In this document: piece by piece, positions 15,052 to 23,127 of the stretch
How the letters are laid out: each line of letters begins with the position of its first letter
Position numbering within the stretch: position 1 is the stretch's first letter
Origin: Candidatus Poribacteria bacterium
Lineage (GTDB): Bacteria > Poribacteria > WGA-4E > WGA-3G
NCBI GenBank assembly: GCA_028820845.1
Contig: JAPPII010000069.1
Coordinates: 1-39,812, forward strand
Direction: 5' to 3'
DNA length: 39,812 nt
The notes under the pieces: generated by a model
The model's input: only the letters and a program-made list of their open reading frames with translations
Databases searched by the model: none
What the model was told of the DNA's origin: nothing
Made by a program: the position numbers and the translations under genes

Positions 15052-16004
15052 ATCAGTAATGATTTAAGCGTTTCTGTATCCAGATTCGCGCCGCTCATTA
15101 CCATCACCACGTTTTTACCGGTGAGTGTATCGGTGAGTTTATGTGCTGCTGCGAGGGGTGCCGCACCGGCACCTTCTGCCAAATTATGTGTCCAGCGCAA
15201 CGCCAAACGCATACCCTCCTCCAGTTCTGACTCACTCAACAGCACAATGTCGTGAATACTTTTGTTGATGATGGAGAGTGGCAGCGGGAAGGGGGCACGC
15301 GTCGCGATGCCGTCTGCAATTGTATCGCAGGAATCGGTTTCTATACGCCGTCCGGCTTTCCACGATTGGTAGATAGCGGGTGCGTTTTCCGCTTGCACGC
15401 CGATGACTTTGACATTTGGGTTAATCGCTTTGGAGACAGTAATAGCACCACAACAACCACTTCCTCCGCCGATGGGTACAATGATTGCATCTACATTCGG
15501 GAGGTCCTCAAAGATCTCAAGCGAATAAGTACCGACCCCGTGAAAAAGTGCCGGTTCCATGCACGGATGCACGTAATAGAGTCCGCGTTCCTGTTGGAGT
15601 TTTTCGCACAATTCGAGTGCCTCGTCAAAGTCTGCACCGTGCTCAATCAATTCAGCACCGAAGGCGCGCATCGCACTGTTCTTCTCCGGATTATTTCCGT
15701 ATGGTACAACGACTGTTGATTTGACCCCAAACTGGGCTGCGGCATAAGCAATGGACTGACCGTGATTCCCGCGGGTCGCTGTAAGAACTCCTTTTTCGCG
15801 TTGTGCTTGTGGCAGGTGATGCATGAAATTTAGTCCGCCACGTACCTTAAAACTACCTGTCGGATGGTGATTTTCGTGTTTGACATACGCTTGGAATCCG
15901 AGACGCTCGGACAATTCGGGATAATGGATTAAAGGTGTCTGTTTTAAAAAACGTGCCACGACCTTCCTCGCAGCAAGGATATGTTGAAATGTAACTGCTT
16001 CCAC
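15039..16004 (-). CDS. PLP-dependent threonine/serine dehydratase
   Basis: This 321-residue fold-type II PLP enzyme probably deaminates threonine to 2-oxobutyrate or serine to pyruvate. The PLP lysine is K53 in HHPTGSFKVRGG. The TRGNHGQSIAYAA segment and the phosphate-binding IIVPIGGGSGCCG loop are present, with a closing VMSGAN. It lacks the C-terminal regulatory ACT-like domain of biosynthetic IlvA, so it resembles catabolic TdcB or serine racemase-type enzymes. The start is a GTG at 16004 with an excellent AAGGAGG five bases away. It converges on thiN with a 13-bp overlap. Upstream are degenerate ACTGACAACTG repeats. Confidence 0.93.
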   Translation of the reverse strand: MEAVTFQHILAARKVVARFLKQTPLIHYPELSERLGFQAYVKHENHHPTGSFKVRGGLNFMHHLPQAQREKGVLTATRGNHGQSIAYAAAQFGVKSTVVVPYGNNPEKNSAMRAFGAELIEHGADFDEALELCEKLQQERGLYYVHPCMEPALFHGVGTYSLEIFEDLPNVDAIIVPIGGGSGCCGAITVSKAINPNVKVIGVQAENAPAIYQSWKAGRRIETDSCDTIADGIATRAPFPLPLSIINKSIHDIVLLSESELEEGMRLALRWTHNLAEGAGAAPLAAAHKLTDTLTGKNVVMVMSGANLDTETLKSLLIHQL

Positions 16005-16013
16005 AAATCCTCC

Positions 16014-16047
16014 TTGACTGACAACTGATAACTGACAACTGTTAACT
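16014..16047 (+). repeat. Degenerate ACTGA(C/T)AACTG tandem repeat
   Basis: The stretch is made of near-identical 10-base units, ACTGACAACTG, ATAACTG, ACAACTG, ending GTTAAC. Relatives of different phase lie at 17141-17167 (GTGAACTGTGAACTG) and, in a related CTAATCAC form, at 35496-35543. The repeat lies between the dehydratase start and the next gene's promoter. Confidence 0.55.
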
Positions 16048-16048
16048 A

Positions 16049-16086
16049 TTGAAAACCTAAAAAACCTATGCTAATATGATAGCATA
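16049..16086 (+). promoter_or_regulatory. Promoter with inverted repeat across the -10 box
   Basis: TTGAAA (16049-16054), a 17-bp spacer and TAATAT (16072-16077) form a moderate sigma-70 promoter. A perfect 7-bp inverted repeat, TATGCTA (16067-16073) and TAGCATA (16080-16086), spans the -10 box, as an operator for a dimeric repressor would. The gene starts at 16133. The operator reading is inference. Confidence 0.5.
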
Positions 16087-16132
16087 CCTTGAACGGGCAT
16101 ATCAAAGTTAATCGCAGAGGAAGGAAATATCT

Positions 16133-17074
16133 ATGGCACAAGAGTGGCACTCCACACAATTAAAGATTGATGAAACCGAGGATCTTATTGAGACCTGTTA
16201 TGAAAACGGATGGACAGACGGACTTCCGGTTGTTCCACCAACGCCTGAACGCGTCGAACGCATGCTGAACGGCACAGACAGAGATCCAAACGAACTTATC
16301 GCCGCAGTTCCACCAAAATGGGGCAGAGCGACTGTCGAAAAGGTGGCTATTAACGCCGTCATGGCAGGGTGCAAACCGGCATATCTACCACTCATCCTCA
16401 CCGCTGTTGAGGCGATGACCGCTGAGCAGTTCAACCTTCACGGCGTTCAAGTCACAACTTCTCATGTTGGCCCAATGCTCATTGTCAACGGACCCGCCCG
16501 AAAACAGTTGGAAATTAACGATGGATTTAACCTCTTCGGGCAAGGATGGCGGGCGAATGCGACGATCGGACGCGCCTTACGCCTCGTCTGTACGAATATC
16601 GGTGGCGGTTTACCGGGTGAACTTGATCGGGCGGCGTTCGGACACGCTGGAAAATATACCTGCTGTATTGCTGAAAAAGAGGAAGATAGTCCTTGGGAAC
16701 CTCTGCATGTTGACCGCGGATTCCAAACAGACGATAGCACAGTTACCGTTTTTGCGGGTGCCGCGCCGCAACCGGTAAATGACCACGGCAACAATACCGC
16801 AGAAGGCATCCTTAACACGGTTGCCGAGAATATCGCTGCTCCGGGTAACACTGGCGGTGAAACGCTCCTCGTCATAGGCGTTGAACATGCCAAAACGATC
16901 TCTGAGGATGGCTTCAGTAAATCCGATATACGTCAGTACATCGCTGATAACACGAAACAATACTCGGTGGACGATTTGATGCTCATGGTTGCGGGTGGAC
17001 CGGCAGGCAGATGGACGATTGCTGTTCCCGGATGGGGGTCGCCAACCTCTCGTGCAATCACACTTGGACTATAG
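16133..17074 (+). CDS. Conserved protein with DGLPVVPPT signature, role unknown
   Basis: This 313-residue protein has no signal peptide or membrane helix. The conserved-looking opening is ENGWTDGLPVVPPTPERVERML, followed by WGRATVEKVAINAVMAGCKPAYLPLILTAVEAM and VGPMLIVNGPARKQL. The ending is a Gly-rich AGGPAGRWTIAVPGWG. I recall this opening from proteins annotated as UGSC-type (seleno)protein relatives and similar, but I am not sure of that. I see no UGSC-like motif here, and cysteines occur only in CKP, CTN and TCC contexts. GAGGAAGG about ten bases upstream supports the ATG. The preceding promoter carries an operator-like inverted repeat. A redox or reductase-accessory role is conceivable but unsupported. 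Confidence 0.75.
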   Translation: MAQEWHSTQLKIDETEDLIETCYENGWTDGLPVVPPTPERVERMLNGTDRDPNELIAAVPPKWGRATVEKVAINAVMAGCKPAYLPLILTAVEAMTAEQFNLHGVQVTTSHVGPMLIVNGPARKQLEINDGFNLFGQGWRANATIGRALRLVCTNIGGGLPGELDRAAFGHAGKYTCCIAEKEEDSPWEPLHVDRGFQTDDSTVTVFAGAAPQPVNDHGNNTAEGILNTVAENIAAPGNTGGETLLVIGVEHAKTISEDGFSKSDIRQYIADNTKQYSVDDLMLMVAGGPAGRWTIAVPGWGSPTSRAITLGL

Positions 17075-17183
17075 CAATTCGCTATTCGCGGTTTGCTGTT
17101 CGTAAAGAAATTGTTAACGCGCATCAGATCCCTCTTTGCTAACAGCTGATTGTGAACTGTGAACTGCCTACCAGAAAATGTAC

Positions 17184-17212
17184 TTGCAAGTTGGGAAAAA
17201 ATGTGGTATCCT
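17184..17212 (+). promoter_or_regulatory. Sigma-70-like promoter for the CBS-kor operon
   Basis: TTGCAA (17184-17189), a 17-bp spacer and TATCCT (17207-17212) lie 62 bp before the first CBS gene. It is the only reasonable promoter in the spacer, so the CBS genes and korAB are probably started here. Confidence 0.55.
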
Positions 17213-17274
17213 TAAATACACAAAATAGGAAACCAAAATCTGTTTTTTGACGTTATACTAAAGGAATGTGTGCG

Positions 17275-17703
17275 ATGGACGCAAGAACGCTGTCTCTACC
17301 AATTAGCACCCTCGATTACAAACAGCCCGTCACCGTGCCAGTCGGCTCTCCAGTTTCTGTTGCCATTGACACGATGCAAGAAAGGGGAACAGGGTGTGTC
17401 CTCGTCGTTGATGACGATGAACAGTTGGTTGGAATTATCACTGAGCGCGACTTAATCCGTCACGTGAGTGGGCAGCGCGCCGCACCTGTAGATTTTAAGG
17501 TTGAACGGGTTATGACACCGGATCCAGAAACACTACGCGCCAGTGACCCGATCGCCTTCGCATTAAACCTGATGCATCTCGGGCATTTCCGACACTTACC
17601 CCTCTGCGTCTGGGACGACCAAGGCGAAGCATACCCCATCGGAATAATTTCAACCCGCGATATTCTCGAACACATCGCTATATTCATAGAAAACCAAGAT
17701 TAA
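17275..17703 (+). CDS. CBS-pair protein 1
   Basis: This 142-residue protein is made almost wholly of two CBS motifs. The first covers about residues 15-70 (VPVGSPVSVAIDTMQERGTGCVLVVDDDEQLVGIITERDLIRHV), and the second runs from about 80 (MTPDPETLRASDPIAFALNLMHLGHFRHLPL) to IGIISTRDIL. CBS pairs bind adenine nucleotides or similar ligands and transmit energy status to partner proteins. The ATG at 17275 is chosen because AGGA lies nine bases upstream; the ATG at 17266 has no spacing. A second CBS gene begins 11 bases after the stop, and korA/korB follow, so a regulatory link to the oxidoreductase is likely. Confidence 0.9.
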   Translation: MDARTLSLPISTLDYKQPVTVPVGSPVSVAIDTMQERGTGCVLVVDDDEQLVGIITERDLIRHVSGQRAAPVDFKVERVMTPDPETLRASDPIAFALNLMHLGHFRHLPLCVWDDQGEAYPIGIISTRDILEHIAIFIENQD

Positions 17704-17714
17704 GGGGCGCAACC

Positions 17715-18248
17715 ATGCTGTACGATTTAGCTATTGATGAAGAATTAGAGCAGATGGACCAAGAAGAGGCATTAAGGGCATGGGACGCACGAGAAATTCA
17801 GGTGTCGCTAAAAGAGTTGATGCGACCTATTGTCACTATTGACATCAACTGCAGTGTGAACGAAGCAATTGATCTGCTGTTGTCAAATAACATCGGCGCA
17901 GCACCTGTTGTTGAAGACGGTTATCTTCGCGGGATTTTTAGTGAAAGAGATGTCCTAAACAGAATTCTCAATAAACAGGTAGGAGATCTCGATAACGTCG
18001 GCGTTACACAATTTATGATACTGGAGCCGCAGACAGCGAACCCTGAAGATTCTTTGAGCACCGCTGTTCTTTATATGGCGCGCGGCCACTATCGACACGT
18101 CCCTATTGTTGATACCGAGAACCGACCGATTGGCATGGTTTCGATTCGTGACGTAATCTCTTATCTCGTTGAGGAATTTTCCCAAGAAGTTTTAGCACTA
18201 CCTCCGCGGCCCGTTCGAGATGCCATGAAAGCCCGAGAAGGTGCGTAA
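17715..18248 (+). CDS. CBS-pair protein 2
   Basis: This 177-residue protein has an acidic, Glu/Asp-rich N-terminal helix (about residues 1-30) not found in CBS protein 1. It is followed by a CBS pair: LKELMRPIVTIDINCSVNEAIDLLLSNNIGAAPVVEDG with GIFSERDVL, and MILEPQTANPEDSLSTAVLYMARGHYRHVPIVD with IGMVSIRDVISYL. The C-terminal tail is Pro/Arg-rich. GGGGC lies upstream of the ATG; the gap to the preceding gene is only 11 bases. It probably pairs with CBS protein 1 as a hetero- or homodimer that senses adenine nucleotides. korA starts 69 bp further on, after a strong hairpin. Confidence 0.9.
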   Translation: MLYDLAIDEELEQMDQEEALRAWDAREIQVSLKELMRPIVTIDINCSVNEAIDLLLSNNIGAAPVVEDGYLRGIFSERDVLNRILNKQVGDLDNVGVTQFMILEPQTANPEDSLSTAVLYMARGHYRHVPIVDTENRPIGMVSIRDVISYLVEEFSQEVLALPPRPVRDAMKAREGA

Positions 18249-18271
18249 ATGTTTTAGAACTTTTCATATTG

Positions 18272-18300
18272 TATAGGTGCGTTTTCCAAGTGCACCTATA
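18272..18300 (+). promoter_or_regulatory. 9-bp stem-loop between CBS2 and korA
   Basis: TATAGGTGC (18272-18280) and GCACCTATA (18292-18300) form a perfect 9-bp inverted repeat with an 11-nt loop, ending 17 bp before korA. There is no T-run, so it is not a classic terminator. It could be an operator, a processing site or a ribosome-access switch in the korA leader. Confidence 0.6.
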
Positions 18301-18317
18301 AGAAAAAGGAAGCGATT

Positions 18318-20177
18318 GTGATGCGCAAGCCAGTAGAGCAAATTGAGGCGGCGACTATCCTTTTTGCTGGCGACTCGGGTGATGGGTCGCAGACCATTGG
18401 CACACAAATGACTGAGACCACTGCACTCATTGGTAACGATGTCGCCACGCTACCCGATTATCCCGCTGAAATTCGAGCGCCCGCTGGATCTTTAGCTGGT
18501 ATCTCCGGGTTCCAACTCCACTTCTCAAGCGAACAAATTCATACGCCAGGTGATCTCTGCGACGCACTTGTCGCAATGAACCCCGCCGCATTAAAAGTTC
18601 ATCTGCACAAACTCAAACCCAATGGCATTCTTATTGTTAATACGGATAACTTTGCACGTCGCTCGCTACGTCTCGCTGGATATGAAGACAGTCCTCTCGA
18701 AGATGGGACCCTCGCAAAGTACCAAGTCTTCCCAGTCGAATTAACACGGCTCACTCGAAAAGCACTCGAAACAACGGATCTCTCTACGCGAGAAATTGAT
18801 CGGTGTAAAAACTTTTTCGCGCTCGGTATGATCTTGTGGCTATATAACCGGTCCATGGAATATACAATGAAGTGGATAAAGACAAAGTTCGCCAGAAAGC
18901 CACAGTATATCGAAGCAAACATTCTTGCACTCCGTGCTGGCAATACTTACTGTGAGGCTACCGAACAATTCGCTGTCTCTTATGATGTGAAACCCGCATC
19001 CTTTGAACCTGGAACCTATCGCAACATTGAAGGAAACATGGCGACAGTGCTTGGGCTCATCGCAGCTTCGCATCAGTCCGGTCTTCCCCTCGTCTACGGC
19101 AGCTATCCGATAACACCCGCAAGCGATATCCTTCACGGTCTCGCCCAATACCGAAATTTCGGGGTCGTCACGATGCAGATGGAAGATGAGATTGCAGCTG
19201 TTGGGGTCGCAATCGGTGCCGCATTTAGTGGGTCACTCGGTGTCACGGGTAGCAGTGGTCCCGGGCTTGCTCTTAAATCGGAAGCCATTAATCTCGCTAT
19301 GATTGCGGAACTTCCGCTCGTGGTCTGCAATATCCAACGGGCGGGTCCCTCAACCGGAATGCCCACAAAAACGGAACAGTCGGATCTCTTACAAATGTTT
19401 TACGGTCGGAACGGTGAGTCTCCTATTCCTATTATAGCTCCCTCGCGTCCGCACGACTGTTTTGAAGCGGTTTATGAAGCCTGCCGCATCGCCGTGAAGT
19501 ATAGGACACCGGTGATTTTCCTCTCGGACCTCTATATTGGGATGGGTGCTGAACCTTGGCGGGTTCCCAAACTTTCTGAATTGCCAGAGATTAAAGCAGG
19601 TTTTGCGGGACGTGAACATGCCCATGGTAACGGGTTTGAACCCTATCAGCGCGACCCAGATACCTTGGCGCGTCCTTGGGCGAAACCCGGGACCCCCGGC
19701 TTAGAACACCGTATCGGCGGCTTAGAGAAATCCGATATAACCGGACATGTGAGTTATGACCCTGAAAATCATCAGCGGATGGTAGAAATCCGAGCAGAAA
19801 AGGTCGCTCGTGTTGCCGATGAAATACCGCCAACGGAGGTGTTTGGTGACCAGGAGGGGGACATTCTCCTTCTCGGATGGGGCGGCACTTACGGCGCAAT
19901 CCGAACGGCAGCGGAAAACTACCGCGCAGAAGGACTTCCGGTCGCACACGTCCATCTCCGACATCTCAACCCTTTCCCCAACGACTTGGCAGATATTCTC
20001 AATAGATTTAAAAAGATTCTCATCCCCGAACTAAACACAGGTCAACTCCTTCAACTCATTCGTGCTACCTACCTTATCGATGCAATCGGATTCAACAAAG
20101 TACAGGGACAACCCTTCCACGTATTTGAGTTGGAGACTAAAGTCGACCAACTACTTAAAGAGTTAGGACACCTTTAG
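18318..20177 (+). CDS. korA: 2-oxoacid:ferredoxin oxidoreductase, fused gamma-alpha subunit
   Basis: This 619-residue subunit belongs to the KorAB-type complex that oxidatively decarboxylates 2-oxoglutarate or a related 2-oxoacid to its CoA ester and passes electrons to ferredoxin. Residues about 10-200 are the gamma domain (LFAGDSGDGSQTIG opening). The alpha domain follows, with the VYGSYPITPASDILHGL segment near residue 260, then EDEIAAVGVAIGAAFSG and TGSSGPGLALKSEA. The GWGGTYGAI segment near the C-terminus is the domain II strand. The start is GTG 18318 or the next codon ATG 18321, both after AAAGGA. korB follows after 29 bp. Pyruvate or indolepyruvate as substrate cannot be excluded from sequence alone. 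Confidence 0.93.
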   Translation: MMRKPVEQIEAATILFAGDSGDGSQTIGTQMTETTALIGNDVATLPDYPAEIRAPAGSLAGISGFQLHFSSEQIHTPGDLCDALVAMNPAALKVHLHKLKPNGILIVNTDNFARRSLRLAGYEDSPLEDGTLAKYQVFPVELTRLTRKALETTDLSTREIDRCKNFFALGMILWLYNRSMEYTMKWIKTKFARKPQYIEANILALRAGNTYCEATEQFAVSYDVKPASFEPGTYRNIEGNMATVLGLIAASHQSGLPLVYGSYPITPASDILHGLAQYRNFGVVTMQMEDEIAAVGVAIGAAFSGSLGVTGSSGPGLALKSEAINLAMIAELPLVVCNIQRAGPSTGMPTKTEQSDLLQMFYGRNGESPIPIIAPSRPHDCFEAVYEACRIAVKYRTPVIFLSDLYIGMGAEPWRVPKLSELPEIKAGFAGREHAHGNGFEPYQRDPDTLARPWAKPGTPGLEHRIGGLEKSDITGHVSYDPENHQRMVEIRAEKVARVADEIPPTEVFGDQEGDILLLGWGGTYGAIRTAAENYRAEGLPVAHVHLRHLNPFPNDLADILNRFKKILIPELNTGQLLQLIRATYLIDAIGFNKVQGQPFHVFELETKVDQLLKELGHL

Positions 20178-20206
20178 CCTCAAATGCCAAAGGCGGTAAA
20201 CACATC

Positions 20207-21253
20207 ATGAAAAGGAAAAGAACTTCACGGATTCCGGGGGGGGCACCTACCCTCTCCAAAAAAGATTTCGAGTCCGACCAAGATGTACGCTGGTGCCCCG
20301 GTTGCGGTGATTATTCCATTCTGGCACAGACCCAACGGATTATGCCTGAACTCGGTATCCCCCGCGAGAACATCGTCTTTATCTCCGGCATCGGATGTTC
20401 AAGTCGATTCCCCTACTACATGAACACCTACGGCTTCCACACCATCCACGGCAGAGCCCCAACGATCGCCTCCGGCGTAAAGATGGCGAATCCCGACCTC
20501 TCTGTCTGGGTTATCACGGGCGATGGGGATGCGCTTTCAATCGGTGGCAACCACTTTATCCATGCGATGCGCCGTAATTTCGACATCAACGTTTTGCTCT
20601 TCAACAATCGCATCTACGGACTCACCAAAGGTCAATATTCACCCACTTCAGAGCAAGGAAAACAGACGTACTCGACCCCGCTCGGTTCTCTGGAGGCCCC
20701 CTTTAATCCGATTAGCCTCGCTTTGGCTTCAGGGGCGACCTTTGTGGCGCGCTCCCTTGACCGAGATCCGGATCATTTGCGGACGCTGATTAAGTCAGCG
20801 TTTGAACATAAAGGCACCTCCTTCATTGAAATCTATCAAAACTGCAACATCTTTAACGATGGTACTTTCTTTCCATACACAGAGAAGGACACGAAGTCTG
20901 ACAATACCGTATTCTTGGAGCACGGCGAACCCCTCGTTTTTGGCGCAGAACATAACAAAGGCATCCGACTCAACGGATTCCAACCTGAAGTCGTTGAGAC
21001 CACAAATGGGGACTACACCACCGACGACCTCATCGTCCACAACCAATACGCTGAGGATACTACCTTGGCGAACTTCCTCGCCGGGATGAGTGATACGCTT
21101 GATATGCCGCACCCTGTTGGTATTTTCCGCAGTGTCCGACACCCGTGTTATGAAGATGCGATGACCAACCAGATCAACGGTGCAAAAGATCGGGTAGGCG
21201 AAGGCGACCTTGAGGCGTTACTCAACGCTGGTGAAACGTGGACTGTGTCGTAA
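20207..21253 (+). CDS. korB: 2-oxoacid:ferredoxin oxidoreductase, beta subunit
   Basis: This 348-residue ThDP-binding partner of korA shows the RWCPGCGDYSI cysteine motif (C30, C33), GIGCSSRFPYYMNTYGFHTIHGRA, and the ThDP/Mg motif GDGDALSIGGNH from residue 105. NNRIYGLTKGQYSPTS and an IEIYQNCNIFNDG segment follow, all typical of KorB. Most clostridial-type clusters are absent, as expected for this two-subunit group. The enzyme acts in the cytoplasm with ferredoxin. thiN, which makes its cofactor, lies about 5 kb upstream. The start at 20207 follows AAGGCGG. The preceding CBS proteins may regulate the complex. The substrate is probably 2-oxoglutarate, with pyruvate possible. Confidence 0.93.
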   Translation: MKRKRTSRIPGGAPTLSKKDFESDQDVRWCPGCGDYSILAQTQRIMPELGIPRENIVFISGIGCSSRFPYYMNTYGFHTIHGRAPTIASGVKMANPDLSVWVITGDGDALSIGGNHFIHAMRRNFDINVLLFNNRIYGLTKGQYSPTSEQGKQTYSTPLGSLEAPFNPISLALASGATFVARSLDRDPDHLRTLIKSAFEHKGTSFIEIYQNCNIFNDGTFFPYTEKDTKSDNTVFLEHGEPLVFGAEHNKGIRLNGFQPEVVETTNGDYTTDDLIVHNQYAEDTTLANFLAGMSDTLDMPHPVGIFRSVRHPCYEDAMTNQINGAKDRVGEGDLEALLNAGETWTVS

Positions 21254-21255
21254 TG

Positions 21256-21298
21256 GCGGTCAGCGGTCAGGGCGCTGCGCTCTCAGCGGTCAGTAGTC
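21256..21298 (+). repeat. GCGGTCAG direct repeats with small hairpin
   Basis: GCGGTCAG occurs three times within about 40 bp just after korB, around the hairpin AGGGCGC-T-GCGCTCT. It may end the korB transcript or be a dispersed repeat. It has no T-run. Confidence 0.5.
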
Positions 21299-21339
21299 GG
21301 GATTTTGAGCAGGATAGCGGTAGAACGCCGAACCAAGGC

Positions 21340-21394
21340 AGGCGCGGTTTGAATGCACGTCGCATTTAGTCGAGTACGCCGTAAAACTGCGCCT
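21340..21394 (+). promoter_or_regulatory. Long inverted repeat before the M55 peptidase
   Basis: AGGCGCGGTTT (21340-21350) pairs with AAACTGCGCCT (21384-21394) across a 33-nt loop, with one G-U pair in the RNA. It ends 24 bp before the M55 peptidase start. It may be a leader structure or part of a dispersed hairpin repeat. Confidence 0.4.
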
Positions 21395-21418
21395 ATAAAA
21401 TTGAGGGGGCAGACACGC

Positions 21419-22192
21419 ATGAGGATTTATATTTTAACTGACCTGGAAGGCGTTGCGATGGTATCTCGCTTCAGTCAAACCCGTGAGGAAGGTCCCCTGA
21501 AACAGGCAGCCATGAAACTATTGACGCAGGAAGTCAATGCTGCTGTCGATGGCATTCTGGATGTGGATGCGGACGCAGAAATTGTCGTCTGGGATGGACA
21601 CGGGACTGGCGGAATTGATGTACTTGACTTTCATCCGCAGGCGAAACTCATTGCGCGGGGGCCAATTCGTCCGCCCTACTATCTTGACGAGGGTTACGAT
21701 GCCCTCTTTTTCGTCGGGCAACACGCTATGGCAGGTACGCCGAACGCACCCTTAAGTCATACGTATTCTTCTGTGTCAATTGAATACTACAAACTCAACG
21801 GAAAGATGATTGGGGAATTCGGATGCCGTGCAGCCTTAGCAGGCACTTTTGATCTCCCAACGGTTTTCATCTCTGGCGACGATAAAGCCGTTTCGGAAGC
21901 GAAGGAACTTGTCCCTGACATTTATGGCGTTGAAACCAAACAAGGTCTCGGACAGGAACTGGCGTTACATCTATCGCCACAACGGTCGCGCGAACTGATC
22001 CGAGAAACTGCTGCGACTGCCTGCCAAAATATTACTGATATCCCACCGTTTAAAATTGATCCACCGTATGAATTTGAAGTTCGGGTGCTTGAAGGTAAAT
22101 CAATTGATAGGTATCTGGAACGCGGTGCCGAGAAGGTTGACAATCGCACTGTCCGTTGGTATAGTGACGACCTATGTGCGTTGTCTATTTAG
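21419..22192 (+). CDS. M55-family D-aminopeptidase (DppA-like)
   Basis: This 257-residue zinc peptidase of family M55 removes D-amino acids from the N-terminus of short peptides. Motifs in order are TDLEG (residues 7-11), DGHG (59-62), QHAMAG (101-106) and SHT (113-115), matching the metal and active-site regions of DppA. The ATG at 21419 is chosen because the family begins MRIYI-like and a GGGGG stretch lies about nine bases upstream; an in-frame ATG at 21353 would add unlike residues. It is cytoplasmic, since no signal peptide is seen. In many genomes DppA sits with a dipeptide importer. Here the DppB/DppC-like permeases lie about 10 kb upstream, with other genes between. The hairpin upstream is of unknown meaning. 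Confidence 0.93.
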   Translation: MRIYILTDLEGVAMVSRFSQTREEGPLKQAAMKLLTQEVNAAVDGILDVDADAEIVVWDGHGTGGIDVLDFHPQAKLIARGPIRPPYYLDEGYDALFFVGQHAMAGTPNAPLSHTYSSVSIEYYKLNGKMIGEFGCRAALAGTFDLPTVFISGDDKAVSEAKELVPDIYGVETKQGLGQELALHLSPQRSRELIRETAATACQNITDIPPFKIDPPYEFEVRVLEGKSIDRYLERGAEKVDNRTVRWYSDDLCALSI

Positions 22193-22316
22193 CGTTTTTC
22201 TGTAGCATAAACTGTTGGCTTGTGTTCTGTTGAGCTCTAATGCATAAGAAACCACTAATGCGACATCAATTTTCAGAAATAATAGTAGTCACTTCCCGAT
22301 AAACGAAAGATCGTCA

Positions 22317-22658
22317 ATGCGTAATGTGCCTCCGCGGACAATAGATTTTTACCAGATTCCAAACGGTCACGAGCCTTTTACAAGATGGTTCTTTTCACTT
22401 CGGGATACAAACATACGACGACGCATTCAAGCACGGCTTATCGCTATTGAAACGGGGAACCTTGGAGATCGAAAACCCGTCGGTGAGGGGGTTTGGGAAC
22501 TACGACTTGACTTCGGGCCAGGCTATCGTGTCTATTATGGTGAAGTGGATAATACAGTTGTTCTGATCCTTTGTGGAGGCGATAAGTCTTCGCAGAAACG
22601 AGATATTGAACGCGCGAAAAATTATTGGAGAGAATACAAAGAGAGGTTTAGACAATGA
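22317..22658 (+). CDS. RelE/HigB-type (Gp49-like) toxin
   Basis: This 113-residue protein has the fold pattern of the Gp49/HigB branch of RelE toxins: a helical start (FTRWFFSLRDTNIRRRIQARLIAIETGN), then the strands GVWELRLDFGPGYRVYYGE and TVVLILCGGDKSSQKRDIERAKNYWREY. Such toxins cleave mRNA at the ribosome and arrest growth. R, Y and K residues likely to contact RNA are present in RVYYG and GGDKSSQKRD. The stop codon overlaps the antitoxin start (ATGA at 22655-22658). The toxin comes first in the operon, as is usual for HigBA-like systems. The ribosome site is weak. A toxin role is family-based. Confidence 0.85.
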   Translation: MRNVPPRTIDFYQIPNGHEPFTRWFFSLRDTNIRRRIQARLIAIETGNLGDRKPVGEGVWELRLDFGPGYRVYYGEVDNTVVLILCGGDKSSQKRDIERAKNYWREYKERFRQ

Positions 22659-23044
22659 AAATTTATGGAACATGGGACGCATTCATCATTGAACAACTCG
22701 CGGAAGAAGAAAGTATTGGAGATTTTCTCGATGCAGTCATAGAAGAATATCAGATCCACAGGGATCTCGCCATAGTTCAGTTGGCACTTCAGTATGTCGT
22801 TGAAGCACAAGGCGGCATTTCTGAACTTGCTAAGCAAATAGACATAGAACCAGCTCTCCTATCAGAGGTGTTAGAGGACACTAAAGCACCACGGATTGAT
22901 ACGCTCAAAACCGTACTCAGTGCTTTGGGCTGCTGTCTTCCTATTGATCCTCTGGAAACAGCAAGTACCCCTATTACAGCTGCAACCGGCGGATCAGCAG
23001 TTACCTCCATAGAGACTGTAGCCCCTAATCACAACCTCGATTAA
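22655..23044 (+). CDS. HigA-like antitoxin with HTH
   Basis: This 129-residue protein has an N-terminal part with EEESIGDFLDAVIEEYQ and a helix-turn-helix region (GGISELAKQIDIEPALLSEVLEDTKAPRIDTLKTVLSALG), typical of the antitoxin that partners Gp49-like toxins. It would bind and block the toxin and repress the shared promoter. It overlaps the toxin gene by four bases and lies 83 bp before the restriction-methylation gene. No clear operator could be marked upstream of the toxin. Confidence 0.85.
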   Translation: MKIYGTWDAFIIEQLAEEESIGDFLDAVIEEYQIHRDLAIVQLALQYVVEAQGGISELAKQIDIEPALLSEVLEDTKAPRIDTLKTVLSALGCCLPIDPLETASTPITAATGGSAVTSIETVAPNHNLD

Positions 23045-23127
23045 CATTACATTTCAACAAAGGACAGATAGATATACGCGTGAATAGCACTGCACAAGCC
23101 GTTGAACTTATCCACGAATAACTGAAA

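Noticed and set aside
19722-19964. Minus-strand open frames within korA and korB
   Set aside because: They are shadows of well-supported genes on the other strand and have no ribosome sites.
23085-23125. Short GTG-started peptide frame before the restriction gene
   Set aside because: It is only about 13 codons with no link to a known leader; the main gene has a clear start at 23128.
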